Assembly: GCA_013204555.1 (NCBI GenBank)
Contig: JABMNO010000033.1
Location: forward strand, 1 to 64,000
Direction: 5' to 3'
Source: Chloroflexota bacterium
GTDB lineage: Bacteria > Chloroflexota > Dehalococcoidia > Lucifugimonadales > Lucifugimonadaceae
Length of the DNA stretch: 64,000 nucleotides
Shown: in pieces, positions 42,673 through 51,098 of the stretch
Layout: each line of letters begins with the position of its first letter
How positions within the stretch are numbered: the first letter of the stretch is position 1
Translations under genes and position numbers: made by a program
Notes under the pieces: generated by a model
The model's database searches: none
Seen by the model: only the letters and a program-made list of their open reading frames with translations
What the model was told of the DNA's origin: nothing

Positions 42673-43608
42673 TCAAATTCGTTCCGCTACCCGCAACCGT
42701 GCGCTGCGGCTCCTTCGGTTACTTTCAACTTCAGAATCAGACGGTTTGGTGACTTTCCGGCTGATCTGTCGCAACGTCGGTCGGTGGTTGCAATGACATA
42801 CGGGTGTGCTGGGCGGGCAAACGCAGTCGGATGACTCGCGTCGCATGAACGTTTTCACTATTCGGTCTTCCAGCGAGTGGTAAGAGATGACGCACAGTCG
42901 CCCGCCGTGACCCAGCAATGACACAGTCTGCTCCAACGCAGTCTGCAGAGCGGCAAGCTCATCGTTCACGGCTATGCGAAGCGCCTGGAACGTCTTCGTT
43001 GCCGGGTGGATCTTGCTGCGGCTCCGGCCAGATGCACCGGCAACGATGCCGGCCAACTCAGACGAAGTTGAGATAGGGCGGTGGTGAACTATTGCGGAGG
43101 CGATGCGCCGGGCCGCCCGTTCTTCACCCAGTTGAAATATGACGTCGGCCAGTTCGGACTGGGAGTACGTGTTGACGATGTCTGCCGCCGTGAGCCGCTG
43201 GTCCAGAGAGAATCTCATGTCCAGAGGGTCCGGTCGTCGGAAGCTGAAGCCGCGTGACTCTGCGTCCAATTGCAGGGAGGAGAGCCCCAGGTCCATCAGC
43301 ACACCGTGAACGGGAACGAAGTCAAATGTGAGTGCTGTGGCGCGTACCGTACGGAAGTTTGTATTCGCGTAGAGAACGCGGTCGCCGTATTCGGAGAGAC
43401 GCTCGCCAGCCACGCTGACCGCCTCAGGATCTGCGTCCAGACCAAGCACCTGACCACCAGGGAACGATGCGCGCAGGATCGCTTCGGTGTGTCCACCCTC
43501 GCCAAGAGTGGCGTCGATGTACCGACCACCCGGTTGAACGGCCAGTCCCTCCAGAACTTCTGGCACCATCACCGGAGTGTGGTGTAGTTCGAGGCCCATC
43601 AGTAGCAC
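42673..43608 (-). CDS. rsmH: 16S rRNA (cytosine(1402)-N(4))-methyltransferase RsmH
   Basis: A 311-residue SAM methyltransferase (MraW). The SAM motif is YIDATLGEGGHTEAIL; further signatures are MDLGLSSLQLD, RGFSFRRPDPLDMRF, and the C-terminal CVISYHSLEDRIVK. Its CVCPPSTPVCHCNHRP segment is normal for the family. It follows mraZ closely and precedes ftsA with a 157-base gap that contains no ftsL-like or murein gene. Confidence 0.97.
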   Translation of the reverse strand: MLLMGLELHHTPVMVPEVLEGLAVQPGGRYIDATLGEGGHTEAILRASFPGGQVLGLDADPEAVSVAGERLSEYGDRVLYANTNFRTVRATALTFDFVPVHGVLMDLGLSSLQLDAESRGFSFRRPDPLDMRFSLDQRLTAADIVNTYSQSELADVIFQLGEERAARRIASAIVHHRPISTSSELAGIVAGASGRSRSKIHPATKTFQALRIAVNDELAALQTALEQTVSLLGHGGRLCVISYHSLEDRIVKTFMRRESSDCVCPPSTPVCHCNHRPTLRQISRKVTKPSDSEVESNRRSRSARLRVAERI

Positions 43609-43642
43609 CCTGTTTCGCTCTCCTGCGTTGTTCGTTCTTGCG

Positions 43643-44098
43643 TTATCGGTCTTGCCGGATCGGCATTTCAGCGAGCCGTTCGGCGTTGTCTGCGGCCTGG
43701 GTCCGGGCAGTGGTAATCACTTGCTGCCACTGGTCCTGGTTCCAAAGTTCTAAATTCCTGCCCACTCCGATCACGACAGCCGTATCCACAATTTCGGCAT
43801 ACTCCCTTAGTGGAGCCGGGATCACGACACGCCCCTGGCTGTCGAGATCCGCCGGGAAGGCTCTTCCGAACCTTGCCCTTGCGAGCATCCGGTTTGCGTT
43901 AGTAGAAGGACGAGAAGTGATCTCATTTACAACCGTCTCCCACGCATCGGTGGTGTAGACGTCAATGCAACTCTCAATACCTTCTGCAAGCACAATCCCG
44001 GTTTTGAAGGCCGTGCGGAACTTGGCCGGGATGGCTACCCGGCCCTGGGAGTCGATTTTGTGGTCGTACTCGCCAGTGAAAAACAAACGGCTCTCCAA
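43643..44098 (-). CDS. mraZ: Transcriptional regulator MraZ
   Basis: A 151-residue protein with the two SpoVT/AbrB-like repeats of MraZ (EYDHKIDSQGRVAIPAKFR, then FPADLDSQGRVVIPAPLREYA). It binds its own promoter and represses the division cluster. Operator-like direct repeats are found upstream at 44183-44209. It is the first gene of the block. Confidence 0.96.
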   Translation of the reverse strand: MESRLFFTGEYDHKIDSQGRVAIPAKFRTAFKTGIVLAEGIESCIDVYTTDAWETVVNEITSRPSTNANRMLARARFGRAFPADLDSQGRVVIPAPLREYAEIVDTAVVIGVGRNLELWNQDQWQQVITTARTQAADNAERLAEMPIRQDR

Positions 44099-44182
44099 CA
44101 GGCACTGCGAATCGGTCTGCCACCATTCGATTGAAACGAGAGTTGATCAGGTGGATCACCAGTGTGACTTATTCACCATTTT

Positions 44183-44209
44183 CCTCCACTCATCCCCTGT
44201 GGCCCCCAC
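44183..44209 (-). promoter_or_regulatory. MraZ operator-like direct repeats
   Basis: On the minus strand, GTGGGGG, CAGGGGA and GTGGAGG follow each other at about 10-base intervals, 85 bases upstream of mraZ. The pattern fits the TGGGN-type repeats bound by MraZ. Confidence 0.65.
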
Positions 44210-44355
44210 TTTCTACCAGACTGCGACTATGCACCGCAAGCACTCAACAACCATTTTTTCGGCCATTTTCAAAGAGACTGATGTCAATTTCTCCGGGAGT
44301 TATGCTGTGATGAGTTCAACGGAGACAAAAATCACACGGTTCCGGGAGTGAAGCA

Positions 44356-44892
44356 ATCTCTACATTTGCAGTGCTAACCAGCAGTGATCGCGGCTCGGCC
44401 GGTCAACAAGAAGACATTGGCGGAGATGCCGTGATCGAATTGATCCAGCCTCTGGGGTTCGAGCTATTTGAACGAATAGTCGTGCCAGACGAGCAGGCGG
44501 AGATCGCCACTCAGTTGAGAAAATGGGTCGGAATGGGGATTGACCTCATCTGCACAACTGGCGGCACCGGCGTGTCGGAACGCGATGTCACCCCGGAAGC
44601 CACCCGTGAGGTAATTCAGCAGGAGATCCCTGGCATGGCTGAAGCGATGCGGGCAGGATCACTGGAGAAGACACCGTTCGCGATGATCTCTCGCGCCGTG
44701 ACGGGAGTCGCAGGGCGCACGCTCATAATCAATCTCCCCGGAAATCCAAAAGGCGTTAGAGAGACTCTGGAGATATTGCTGCCCGTGATTCCGCATACCG
44801 TTGAGGTATTGAGGGGCAAGGGCGATCCGCATGAGGGTGGAAAGCACACCGAAGGACAAGTCGGAAGTCACAAAGATGAGCACCACCATTGA
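44356..44892 (+). CDS. MogA/MoaB-type molybdenum cofactor protein
   Basis: A MogA/MoaB-like protein that would adenylylate molybdopterin. The core reads [18 protein letters not shown] at the N-terminus, then [16 protein letters not shown] and [16 protein letters not shown]. The first canonical start is GTG 44371, but it falls inside the first strand and has no ribosome-binding site. ATC 44356, seven bases after GGGAG (44344-44348), gives the usual N-terminus (x-S-T-F-A-V-L-T), so a rare AUC start is proposed. The tail is His-rich (HKDEHHH). It overlaps trmD by four bases. Confidence 0.85.
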   Translation: MSTFAVLTSSDRGSAGQQEDIGGDAVIELIQPLGFELFERIVVPDEQAEIATQLRKWVGMGIDLICTTGGTGVSERDVTPEATREVIQQEIPGMAEAMRAGSLEKTPFAMISRAVTGVAGRTLIINLPGNPKGVRETLEILLPVIPHTVEVLRGKGDPHEGGKHTEGQVGSHKDEHHH

Positions 44893-45590
44893 TCGACTTT
44901 CGTGTGCTCACGCTGTTTCCGGAGATGTTTGAGGCAGCACTGGGATCAAGCATCATTGCCCGCGGCATCAAAGATCGGCTTATCTCGTTGGAATGCACCC
45001 AGATACGAGACTTCGCCACAGATAAACACCATTCGGTTGATGATTCTCCATACGGGGGCGGGCCTGGCATGGTGATGAAGGTAGAGCCGCTAGCATCAGC
45101 GTTGGATTCGATAACCGCGGTACTCGAACAGCCCCCACGTGTGATCTTGATGTCGCCGCAAGGCACTCGACTCACAAACGACCTCGCCCAGGAACTCGCG
45201 CTTGAACAGACGCTGGTTATCGTCTGCGGCCACTACGAAGGGGTCGACGAGCGGTTTATCGAGCTATTTGTCGATGATGAAGTCAGCATTGGAGACTTTG
45301 TGGTCACTGGCGGTGAACTGCCCGCCATGGTTCTGGTCGACGCGGTTTCCCGGTTCGTTCCAGGCGTGCTGGGAGATCTCAACTCAGCCCATCGGGATAC
45401 GTTTGGCCCTGAGTCAGACGGGCTGTTGCAGGGGCCGATCTACACAAGGCCATCGGAATTTCGTGGACTTAGCGTTCCTGACGTTCTGACATCCGGGGAT
45501 CACAAGGCAGTCGAGAAGTGGCGGCAGGATATCTCTCTTAACAGGACACGCGAACGGCGACCAGATCTGCTCGATAACGAGAGTCTCTGA
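44889..45590 (+). CDS. trmD: tRNA (guanine(37)-N(1))-methyltransferase
   Basis: A 233-residue SPOUT methyltransferase that modifies G37 of tRNAs with a G36. Family motifs: [34 protein letters not shown] and [16 protein letters not shown] (the knot). The TTG start at 44889 overlaps the mogA stop (TTGA), implying coupling. The order trmD-rplS is conserved across bacteria, but rpsP and rimM are absent here. Confidence 0.96.
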   Translation: MIDFRVLTLFPEMFEAALGSSIIARGIKDRLISLECTQIRDFATDKHHSVDDSPYGGGPGMVMKVEPLASALDSITAVLEQPPRVILMSPQGTRLTNDLAQELALEQTLVIVCGHYEGVDERFIELFVDDEVSIGDFVVTGGELPAMVLVDAVSRFVPGVLGDLNSAHRDTFGPESDGLLQGPIYTRPSEFRGLSVPDVLTSGDHKAVEKWRQDISLNRTRERRPDLLDNESL

Positions 45591-45763
45591 TCCGCGAATC
45601 ACCTACCGCTTGTCAGCAACGGATGTTCAGCCTTAAACTAAACCGTCAAGAAATTACCCGGCGGCACATTTTTGAAGTTGCCGCAGTCACATCCTCGCGT
45701 TATGGCACAAGAGTTCGCTTTCTGGTGTCTGTGCGCGGGCCAACAAGTACAGGATAGGTCCAG

Positions 45764-46117
45764 ATGGATGCCGCAGCCCTGCTCCCAGCCAAACCACGGG
45801 AGACGATTGAAGAGTTTAGGCCCGGGGACACCGCTCGCGTAAACGTGATGATTCGTGAAGGCGAACGAGAACGTGTGCAGGCGTTTGAGGGCACGATACT
45901 TCGTGGTTCGCACCGCAAGGATCACATTCCATTGGCCGGATACACGTTCACCGTCCGTCGCGTCTCCTACGGAATTGGAGTTGAGCGAACGTTTCTGCTG
46001 AACTCGCCGTTGATCGACTCGGTGCTAGTTACCCGCAAGGGCAAAGTTAAGAGGGCGCGTCTCTACTACCTCCGAGGACTGACCGGCAAGAAGGCCAGGA
46101 TCAAAGAACGCCGGTAG
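45764..46117 (+). CDS. rplS: 50S ribosomal protein L19
   Basis: A 117-residue ribosomal protein with [30 protein letters not shown] near the N-terminus, followed by [15 protein letters not shown] and a C-terminal [22 protein letters not shown]. The start follows AGGATAGG. The leader of about 170 bases after trmD has only weak hairpins. An intrinsic terminator follows at 46136-46167. Confidence 0.97.
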   Translation: MDAAALLPAKPRETIEEFRPGDTARVNVMIREGERERVQAFEGTILRGSHRKDHIPLAGYTFTVRRVSYGIGVERTFLLNSPLIDSVLVTRKGKVKRARLYYLRGLTGKKARIKERR

Positions 46118-46135
46118 GGCTTCCGAATTTGACGC

Positions 46136-46167
46136 AAAGGCGCCTCGTTATCGAGGTGCCTTTTCTT
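46136..46167 (+). terminator. Intrinsic terminator after rplS
   Basis: AAAGGCGCCTCG pairs with CGAGGTGCCTTT (one G-T pair) around a TTAT loop and is followed by a T-rich tail. Confidence 0.93.
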
Positions 46168-46208
46168 TTGCCCGTATTCGGCGGTTCGCGGCTTGCCAGC
46201 GCGTAAGT

Positions 46209-46230
46209 CTGTGGGCAGGGATGCCCACAG
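46209..46230. repeat. Palindromic repeat CTGTGGGCA/TGCCCACAG
   Basis: A 9-bp perfect stem around GGGA, flanked by CGTAAGT on the left and TACG on the right. The style matches GTGGGCAGGGATGCCCAC palindromes that recur in uncultured Chloroflexota genomes. Confidence 0.5.
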
Positions 46231-46331
46231 TACGGGTAGGACTGTAAGTGGCCGCGCCTCTATTACATCGAAGGGTTACCCGACGCGCGGCAATATCCAG
46301 AACGGAGTTCCCGCGTTACGCTGACAGCCAG

Positions 46332-48746
46332 ATGTACGCAGAAGTTGCAGTAGACGTCCCGGGTAGCAGCCGGAACACGTTCAGCTATTCAATTCCAGAC
46401 AACATGGAGGTCCGGGTTGGACATGCTGTGTGGGTTCCGTTTGGTCCCCGCATACGCCGCGGTCTTGTGTTTGAGACGAGTGAAGTCAGTCAGGTTGAGA
46501 CTGTTCGACCTGTTGTTCGCCTTCTCAACGAGACACCGCTGCTTACCCCACATCAGATCCAACTTGCCACGTGGGTTGCCGAATACTACCGATGCAGCCT
46601 GTTCACAGCGGCCTCTCCGATGCTTCCCCCAGGATTCGCTGACACACTTCGAACTTACGTCTCACCTGTACTGGATGGCGATCACTCCAGCCTGAACGGT
46701 CGGCAAAAGAAGGCATTAGAGCTCGTTTCAGAGGCTGGTCAGCTTCGCAAGACAGCGCTCGGAAGGAAGTTTGGACGCGGCGGGGTTCGGATGGTTGATT
46801 CTCTGGTCAGGAGCGGACATCTCGTTGAGTCCACCGTTTGGGACAGACCGAAAACCTCCGAGGCGACCCAGAACTTTGTGATTCTGGCAATATCTCACTC
46901 AGAAGCACTTGAGTCGGCTGATAACCAACGGTCGAAGGTCCGCGGAGACCTTCTCCGATTCATGGCGGACTCGGAGGATGGCTATCCTCGCCCGGAGTTG
47001 ACCGGCCGCTTTGGTCAGAGCGCTGTGTCCGGACTGGTCAAGAACGGCTTTCTGTCGCTTGAGAAACGTCGGGTGGAGCGCGACCCGCTTTCCCATTATC
47101 AGTTTCAGCAATCGTTTCCCATGGACCCGAATGCGCCACAGAGGGAAGCGATTACTCAAATTAATGACGCCATTGCTACGGGGAAGTCAGGGAAACCGTT
47201 TCTGTTGTACGGCGTGACCGGCAGCGGGAAGACTGAGGTCTACCTTCAGGCTGCTCAAAAGGCGCTGGATTGTGGCCGGGGCGTCATTGTCCTTGTTCCA
47301 GAAATCGCGTTGACTCCTCAAAATCTTGCCCGTTTCGCTTCCCGTTTTCCCGGTCAGATCGCGCTTCTCCATTCAGGTCTTGCAGATGGTGAACGGTTCG
47401 ACCAGTGGTGGGGGCTGCACCGAGGTGATTACAAGATAGTGCTCGGATCCAGAGGAGCGATCTTCGCGCCTGTTAAAGATCTCGGGCTAATCATCATCGA
47501 CGAAGAGCACGAATGGACTTACAAACAGAGTGACGCCTCGCCGCGGTACGACTCTCGGCGGGTCGCAGAGCGCCTTTCATCTCTAACTGGCAGTGTTGTA
47601 GTAGCGGGTAGCGCAACTCCGGATGTTGGTGACTATCGGCGGGTCGAACGGGGTGACTGGCGACTGTTGACGTTGCCAGACCGAGTAGTGGGTTCGCCAA
47701 CAAATCTGGCCCCTCTAGTTGCGATTGTGGACATGCGGCAGGAACTACGGGACGGCCACGCAGGCATGTTTAGCCGGGCGCTTCTTCAGCAGATGGACCG
47801 CGTATTGGATGGCGAAGGCCGCGTAATTCTGTTCCTGAACAGGCGAGGGAGCGCCTCGCATGTCCAGTGCAGAAACTGCGGCTACTCGCGGCGATGCAGC
47901 CGTTGCGATTCCAACATGACGTATCACCGCGCTGAAAACGGCGTCCCGGCCGCGCTCATCTGCCACTATTGCAGCAGGCGAATTCGATATACGAACGCCT
48001 GTCCTGAGTGCCACGAGCATCGGGTGGCTCCCAGCGGCACTGGTACGCAGGCTGTGGTTGACGAGGTGGAGCGGCTGTACCCACGAGCGGGCACAATCAG
48101 GTGGGACCGTGATGTCGCCCGCACCGCAAGGGCACACGAAGAGATTCTCTCAAGGTTTCTCAATGGGGCGGAGCGGGTGCTGGTTGGAACTCAAATGGTC
48201 GCCAAGGGCCTGGACATTCCCTCAGTGGAGCTCGTCGGCGTGATATCAGCGGATACGGCGCTCTCTATTCCAGATTTTCGTTCCGGGGAAAGAGCGTTTC
48301 AGATTCTCACCCAGGTTGCTGGCCGTGCTGGTAGGGGCAAGAGTCGCGGAGATGTCATCATGCAGACCTTTCAGCCCGAGCACTACGCAATTCAGGCCGC
48401 TGTGGAGCAGGATTTTGAGGCCTTCTATCGGATGGAGATCGAACTACGCCGGACCCACGCCAATCCACCGTTCACCTCGATCGTGCGGTTGGGTTTCAGC
48501 GACCCGAACGCAGACACGGCAAAATCAGAGGCGTTTGAATTCGCCGATATCATCAAGCACAAAGCTACCGCGTCCGGGCTGGAGTCGGTTCAATTGCTTG
48601 GCCCATCGCCCTCGTTTCCAGCCCGAGTTCGAGGCGTTCACCGCTGGCACATTCTGCTGAAGGGCAACCAGCCAGCCGAACTGTTGGACCAAATCCAACT
48701 TCCTCATGGCTGGACGGTTGATGTAGATCCGGTCTCGGTCGCATAA
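46332..48746 (+). CDS. priA: Primosomal replication protein PriA (ATP-dependent helicase)
   Basis: An 804-residue helicase that restarts stalled replication forks. It has the N-terminal 3'-DNA-binding domain, Walker A GVTGSGKTEVY, Walker B DEEHEWTYKQ and the FLNRRGSAS motif. The zinc-binding cysteines are CRNCGYSRRCSRCDSN and CHYC...CPECH. Motif VI is QVAGRAGRG. ATG 46332 (MYAEVAVDVPGS) fits the PriA N-terminus; an in-frame upstream start would add about 28 unrelated residues. The ribosome-binding site is weak. Confidence 0.95.
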   Translation: MYAEVAVDVPGSSRNTFSYSIPDNMEVRVGHAVWVPFGPRIRRGLVFETSEVSQVETVRPVVRLLNETPLLTPHQIQLATWVAEYYRCSLFTAASPMLPPGFADTLRTYVSPVLDGDHSSLNGRQKKALELVSEAGQLRKTALGRKFGRGGVRMVDSLVRSGHLVESTVWDRPKTSEATQNFVILAISHSEALESADNQRSKVRGDLLRFMADSEDGYPRPELTGRFGQSAVSGLVKNGFLSLEKRRVERDPLSHYQFQQSFPMDPNAPQREAITQINDAIATGKSGKPFLLYGVTGSGKTEVYLQAAQKALDCGRGVIVLVPEIALTPQNLARFASRFPGQIALLHSGLADGERFDQWWGLHRGDYKIVLGSRGAIFAPVKDLGLIIIDEEHEWTYKQSDASPRYDSRRVAERLSSLTGSVVVAGSATPDVGDYRRVERGDWRLLTLPDRVVGSPTNLAPLVAIVDMRQELRDGHAGMFSRALLQQMDRVLDGEGRVILFLNRRGSASHVQCRNCGYSRRCSRCDSNMTYHRAENGVPAALICHYCSRRIRYTNACPECHEHRVAPSGTGTQAVVDEVERLYPRAGTIRWDRDVARTARAHEEILSRFLNGAERVLVGTQMVAKGLDIPSVELVGVISADTALSIPDFRSGERAFQILTQVAGRAGRGKSRGDVIMQTFQPEHYAIQAAVEQDFEAFYRMEIELRRTHANPPFTSIVRLGFSDPNADTAKSEAFEFADIIKHKATASGLESVQLLGPSPSFPARVRGVHRWHILLKGNQPAELLDQIQLPHGWTVDVDPVSVA

Positions 48747-48800
48747 GCTGCGCAGCGGCGTCGCCTAGATATAATTGACCTCGTTACCGCCTCACGATGT

Positions 48801-48824
48801 GTGGTCAGGTTTCAGACCTGCCAC
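48801..48824. repeat. Palindromic repeat, GGCAGGTTTGAAAC type, copy 2
   Basis: GTGGTCAGGT and ACCTGCCAC pair with one bulged position around TTCAG. On the minus strand the core (GTGGCAGGTCTGAAACCTG) is nearly the same as the core at 34705-34725, so it is a second copy of that family. It lies just before def. Confidence 0.6.
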
Positions 48825-48863
48825 GCCAGCTAGCAATCCTCAATCTCGGAGACCTGTTCACCT

Positions 48864-49601
48864 GTGGCGATATTGCCCGTTCGCGTCCTTCCTGACCCGA
48901 TACTGAAAAAAGAAGCCCGTCCCGTTGAAGTTGTTGATGACGCTATCCGAAAGCTCGCTGCCGACATGATCGAGACGATGCAGTCGGGTTACGGCGTCGG
49001 CCTCGCCGCCCCTCAGGTGGGAATATTGAGGCGCGTAATAACCCTTCAGATGCCCGGTGACGAGCCGTTCGCGATGATCAATCCGATCATCACGAACCGA
49101 GACGGCGAGCGAATTGTTCGAGAAGGTTGTCTCAGCGTTCCTGGCTGGACCGGAATCGTTAAAAGAGCCATCACGGTGACGGCTAACTATCTCGATACCG
49201 AGGGCGAGGGATACACAATTGACTCGGCCACAGAGCTTCTCGCGCAGGCTATCGAACATGAGGTGGACCACCTCAACGGCATTGTGTTCACCGACCATCT
49301 TCAGGCGCATATCGACCTCTGGAAGGCTGGTGAAGAGCCTGAGCCTCACGTTCATCCGGAGATCGACTTCGAGCGCGAAGCAGCTAACGATGAAGTCGTA
49401 TCCGATGAGGATAGGCCTCAGATTGAGGGCGAATTCTTTGAAGCGGATGAGGCATTGACCGACGAAGAGTTCGAGAGTGACGATGAGCCTGAACCTATCG
49501 TTCACGCAGATCTGGCGATTTACCAGCAAGCCGACCTCGATCTGCTGGACATGGAGGTTCGCCGTCTGAGATCTCAACTGCCAGAACTGGAAATGAGCTA
49601 A
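48864..49601 (+). CDS. def: Peptide deformylase with long acidic C-terminal extension
   Basis: Removes the formyl group from new proteins. The three family motifs are intact: GVGLAAPQVG, EGCLSVPGW and the metal motif QAIEHEVDHLNG. The catalytic domain ends near residue 155. A further ~85 residues follow, very rich in Asp and Glu (for example EEPEPHVHPEID, EADEALTDEEFESDDEPEP), and end in a short helix. Usual deformylases have 160-190 residues; this has 245. The start is GTG 48864. It is followed by cca after 12 bases and probably shares its transcript. Confidence 0.95.
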   Translation: MAILPVRVLPDPILKKEARPVEVVDDAIRKLAADMIETMQSGYGVGLAAPQVGILRRVITLQMPGDEPFAMINPIITNRDGERIVREGCLSVPGWTGIVKRAITVTANYLDTEGEGYTIDSATELLAQAIEHEVDHLNGIVFTDHLQAHIDLWKAGEEPEPHVHPEIDFEREAANDEVVSDEDRPQIEGEFFEADEALTDEEFESDDEPEPIVHADLAIYQQADLDLLDMEVRRLRSQLPELEMS

Positions 49602-49613
49602 CCAGCGAACCCG

Positions 49614-51098
49614 ATGTGTACTTTCGTTAGCGGATCCCTCAACGCTCTTACTGAGGGCGGGTTTAATGGCTATGTTGTTGGTGGGGCAATCCGTGACAAG
49701 TTGTTGGGCAGGGCGCCAGATGACCTGGATGTAGTGGTATCGAGTGATTCGGCGTCGGCAGCCAAAGCTGTGTCGGGCGCCACCGGAGGACGCCTGGTTG
49801 TACTGGATGCCATCCGAGGCCATTATCGAATCAATCGGCCACGGGAGTCCGATCAGGGACCGGGTTGGATTGACGTAGCACCGATGTTGGGTGACATCCA
49901 TCAAGATCTTGTGCAGCGCGACTTCACAATCAACGCCATGGCCGTCTCCTTACCGAACTGGTCCGACGAGCTAGATCGCGCACATCTCATCGACCCGCTG
50001 GGCGGTCAAGAAGATTTGCGCCGAGCCGTAGTCCAGACCCCATCCATTGCCGTGCTTGAAGCTGATCCGGTCCGTTGCGTCAGGGCTGCGCGATTTGTTG
50101 CTCAGTTTGGCATGAGTATTGATGAGCGCACGCGAGGGCAAATCAGGGAGTCGGCACATCTCGTTGCAGGAGCCAGTCCTGAGCGGGTTCGGGATGAGAT
50201 TTACGGGGTTTTCGCGTCACAACATGCCTATGCCGGCGTTCGTGTTCTTGATGAGACGGGCGTTCTCAGCGCGATCGTCCCTGAACTGGACGAGGCGAGA
50301 GGAGTGGCACAGCCGCCCAATCACCACTACTGGGATGTTTTTGAGCATTCGATGCACGCCGTCCATGAGATAGATCAGATACTCGTCGACGTCAGCAACT
50401 GGCCCGTCAATCACGCACTTCGGGATATCCCGCATGCCCCAGATTTCCCGGAATACTTCGATGAGGAAGTGGGAGATGGGCAATCACGCGCAACGCTGTT
50501 AAAGATGGCTTGTTTGTTTCATGACATTGGCAAGCCAGACACCAAGACGACCACCGAACAAGGTAAGACGCAGTTCCTTGGCCACGGCGAATTGGGCGCT
50601 CAGCTTGTATCAGAGATATTGACCCGACTCAGATGCAGCAACAACGTAATTCGCCATGTAAGCAGGATGATTCACTCTCATCTCCGACCGGGTCAAATCA
50701 GCCAGGAACGAGCCGAGCCAAGCCGCCGCGCCGTATTTAGATATTGGCGAGACATGGGGAGTGTTGCGGTAGATACTGTGTACTTGAGCCTGGCTGACTA
50801 TCTGGCAGCGCGCGGGCCGCGAATAATCACTTCTGATTGGCAGGGATTTTGTGGTGTCGCCGGTGTTATACTCAATCGAGCCTTCGAGGAGCCTCGCGAT
50901 TCGAAGGCTTCTCTATTGCTAAACGGAAACCAAATCCAGCGTCACTTCGGCCTGAAACCCGGGCCAAAGATAGGTAATCTGCTGAAGATATTGAATGAGG
51001 CAGAGGCCCTGGGGCGCGTCGAGACCCAAGAAGAAGCTGTGAAAATGCTGCGTGGCGAGATAGCGCGCGATACGAGTGAACGCGGGAGTCGCCGGTGA
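49614..51098 (+). CDS. CCA tRNA nucleotidyltransferase / poly(A) polymerase family with HD domain
   Basis: A 494-residue protein of the class II nucleotidyltransferase family. The N-terminal head carries VVGGAIRDKLLG and the metal-binding DDLDVV, then the RRDFT-like VQRDFTINAMAV motif. A neck domain binds tRNA. An HD phosphohydrolase domain follows (HSMHAVHEID, CLFHDIGKPDT). Adding or repairing the CCA end of tRNA is most likely; poly(A) addition cannot be excluded. Its stop overlaps the secD start (GTGA). Confidence 0.92.
   Translation: MCTFVSGSLNALTEGGFNGYVVGGAIRDKLLGRAPDDLDVVVSSDSASAAKAVSGATGGRLVVLDAIRGHYRINRPRESDQGPGWIDVAPMLGDIHQDLVQRDFTINAMAVSLPNWSDELDRAHLIDPLGGQEDLRRAVVQTPSIAVLEADPVRCVRAARFVAQFGMSIDERTRGQIRESAHLVAGASPERVRDEIYGVFASQHAYAGVRVLDETGVLSAIVPELDEARGVAQPPNHHYWDVFEHSMHAVHEIDQILVDVSNWPVNHALRDIPHAPDFPEYFDEEVGDGQSRATLLKMACLFHDIGKPDTKTTTEQGKTQFLGHGELGAQLVSEILTRLRCSNNVIRHVSRMIHSHLRPGQISQERAEPSRRAVFRYWRDMGSVAVDTVYLSLADYLAARGPRIITSDWQGFCGVAGVILNRAFEEPRDSKASLLLNGNQIQRHFGLKPGPKIGNLLKILNEAEALGRVETQEEAVKMLRGEIARDTSERGSRR

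Noticed and set aside
43965-44351. Plus-strand frame ending just before mogA, which could suggest a frameshifted mogA start
   Set aside because: Most of it lies opposite mraZ and its promoter. An AUC start with a good ribosome-binding site explains mogA without a frameshift.
48858-49904. Long open frame (about 348 codons) on the minus strand opposite def and cca
   Set aside because: It is the antisense shadow of two clearly conserved genes and has no domain of its own.
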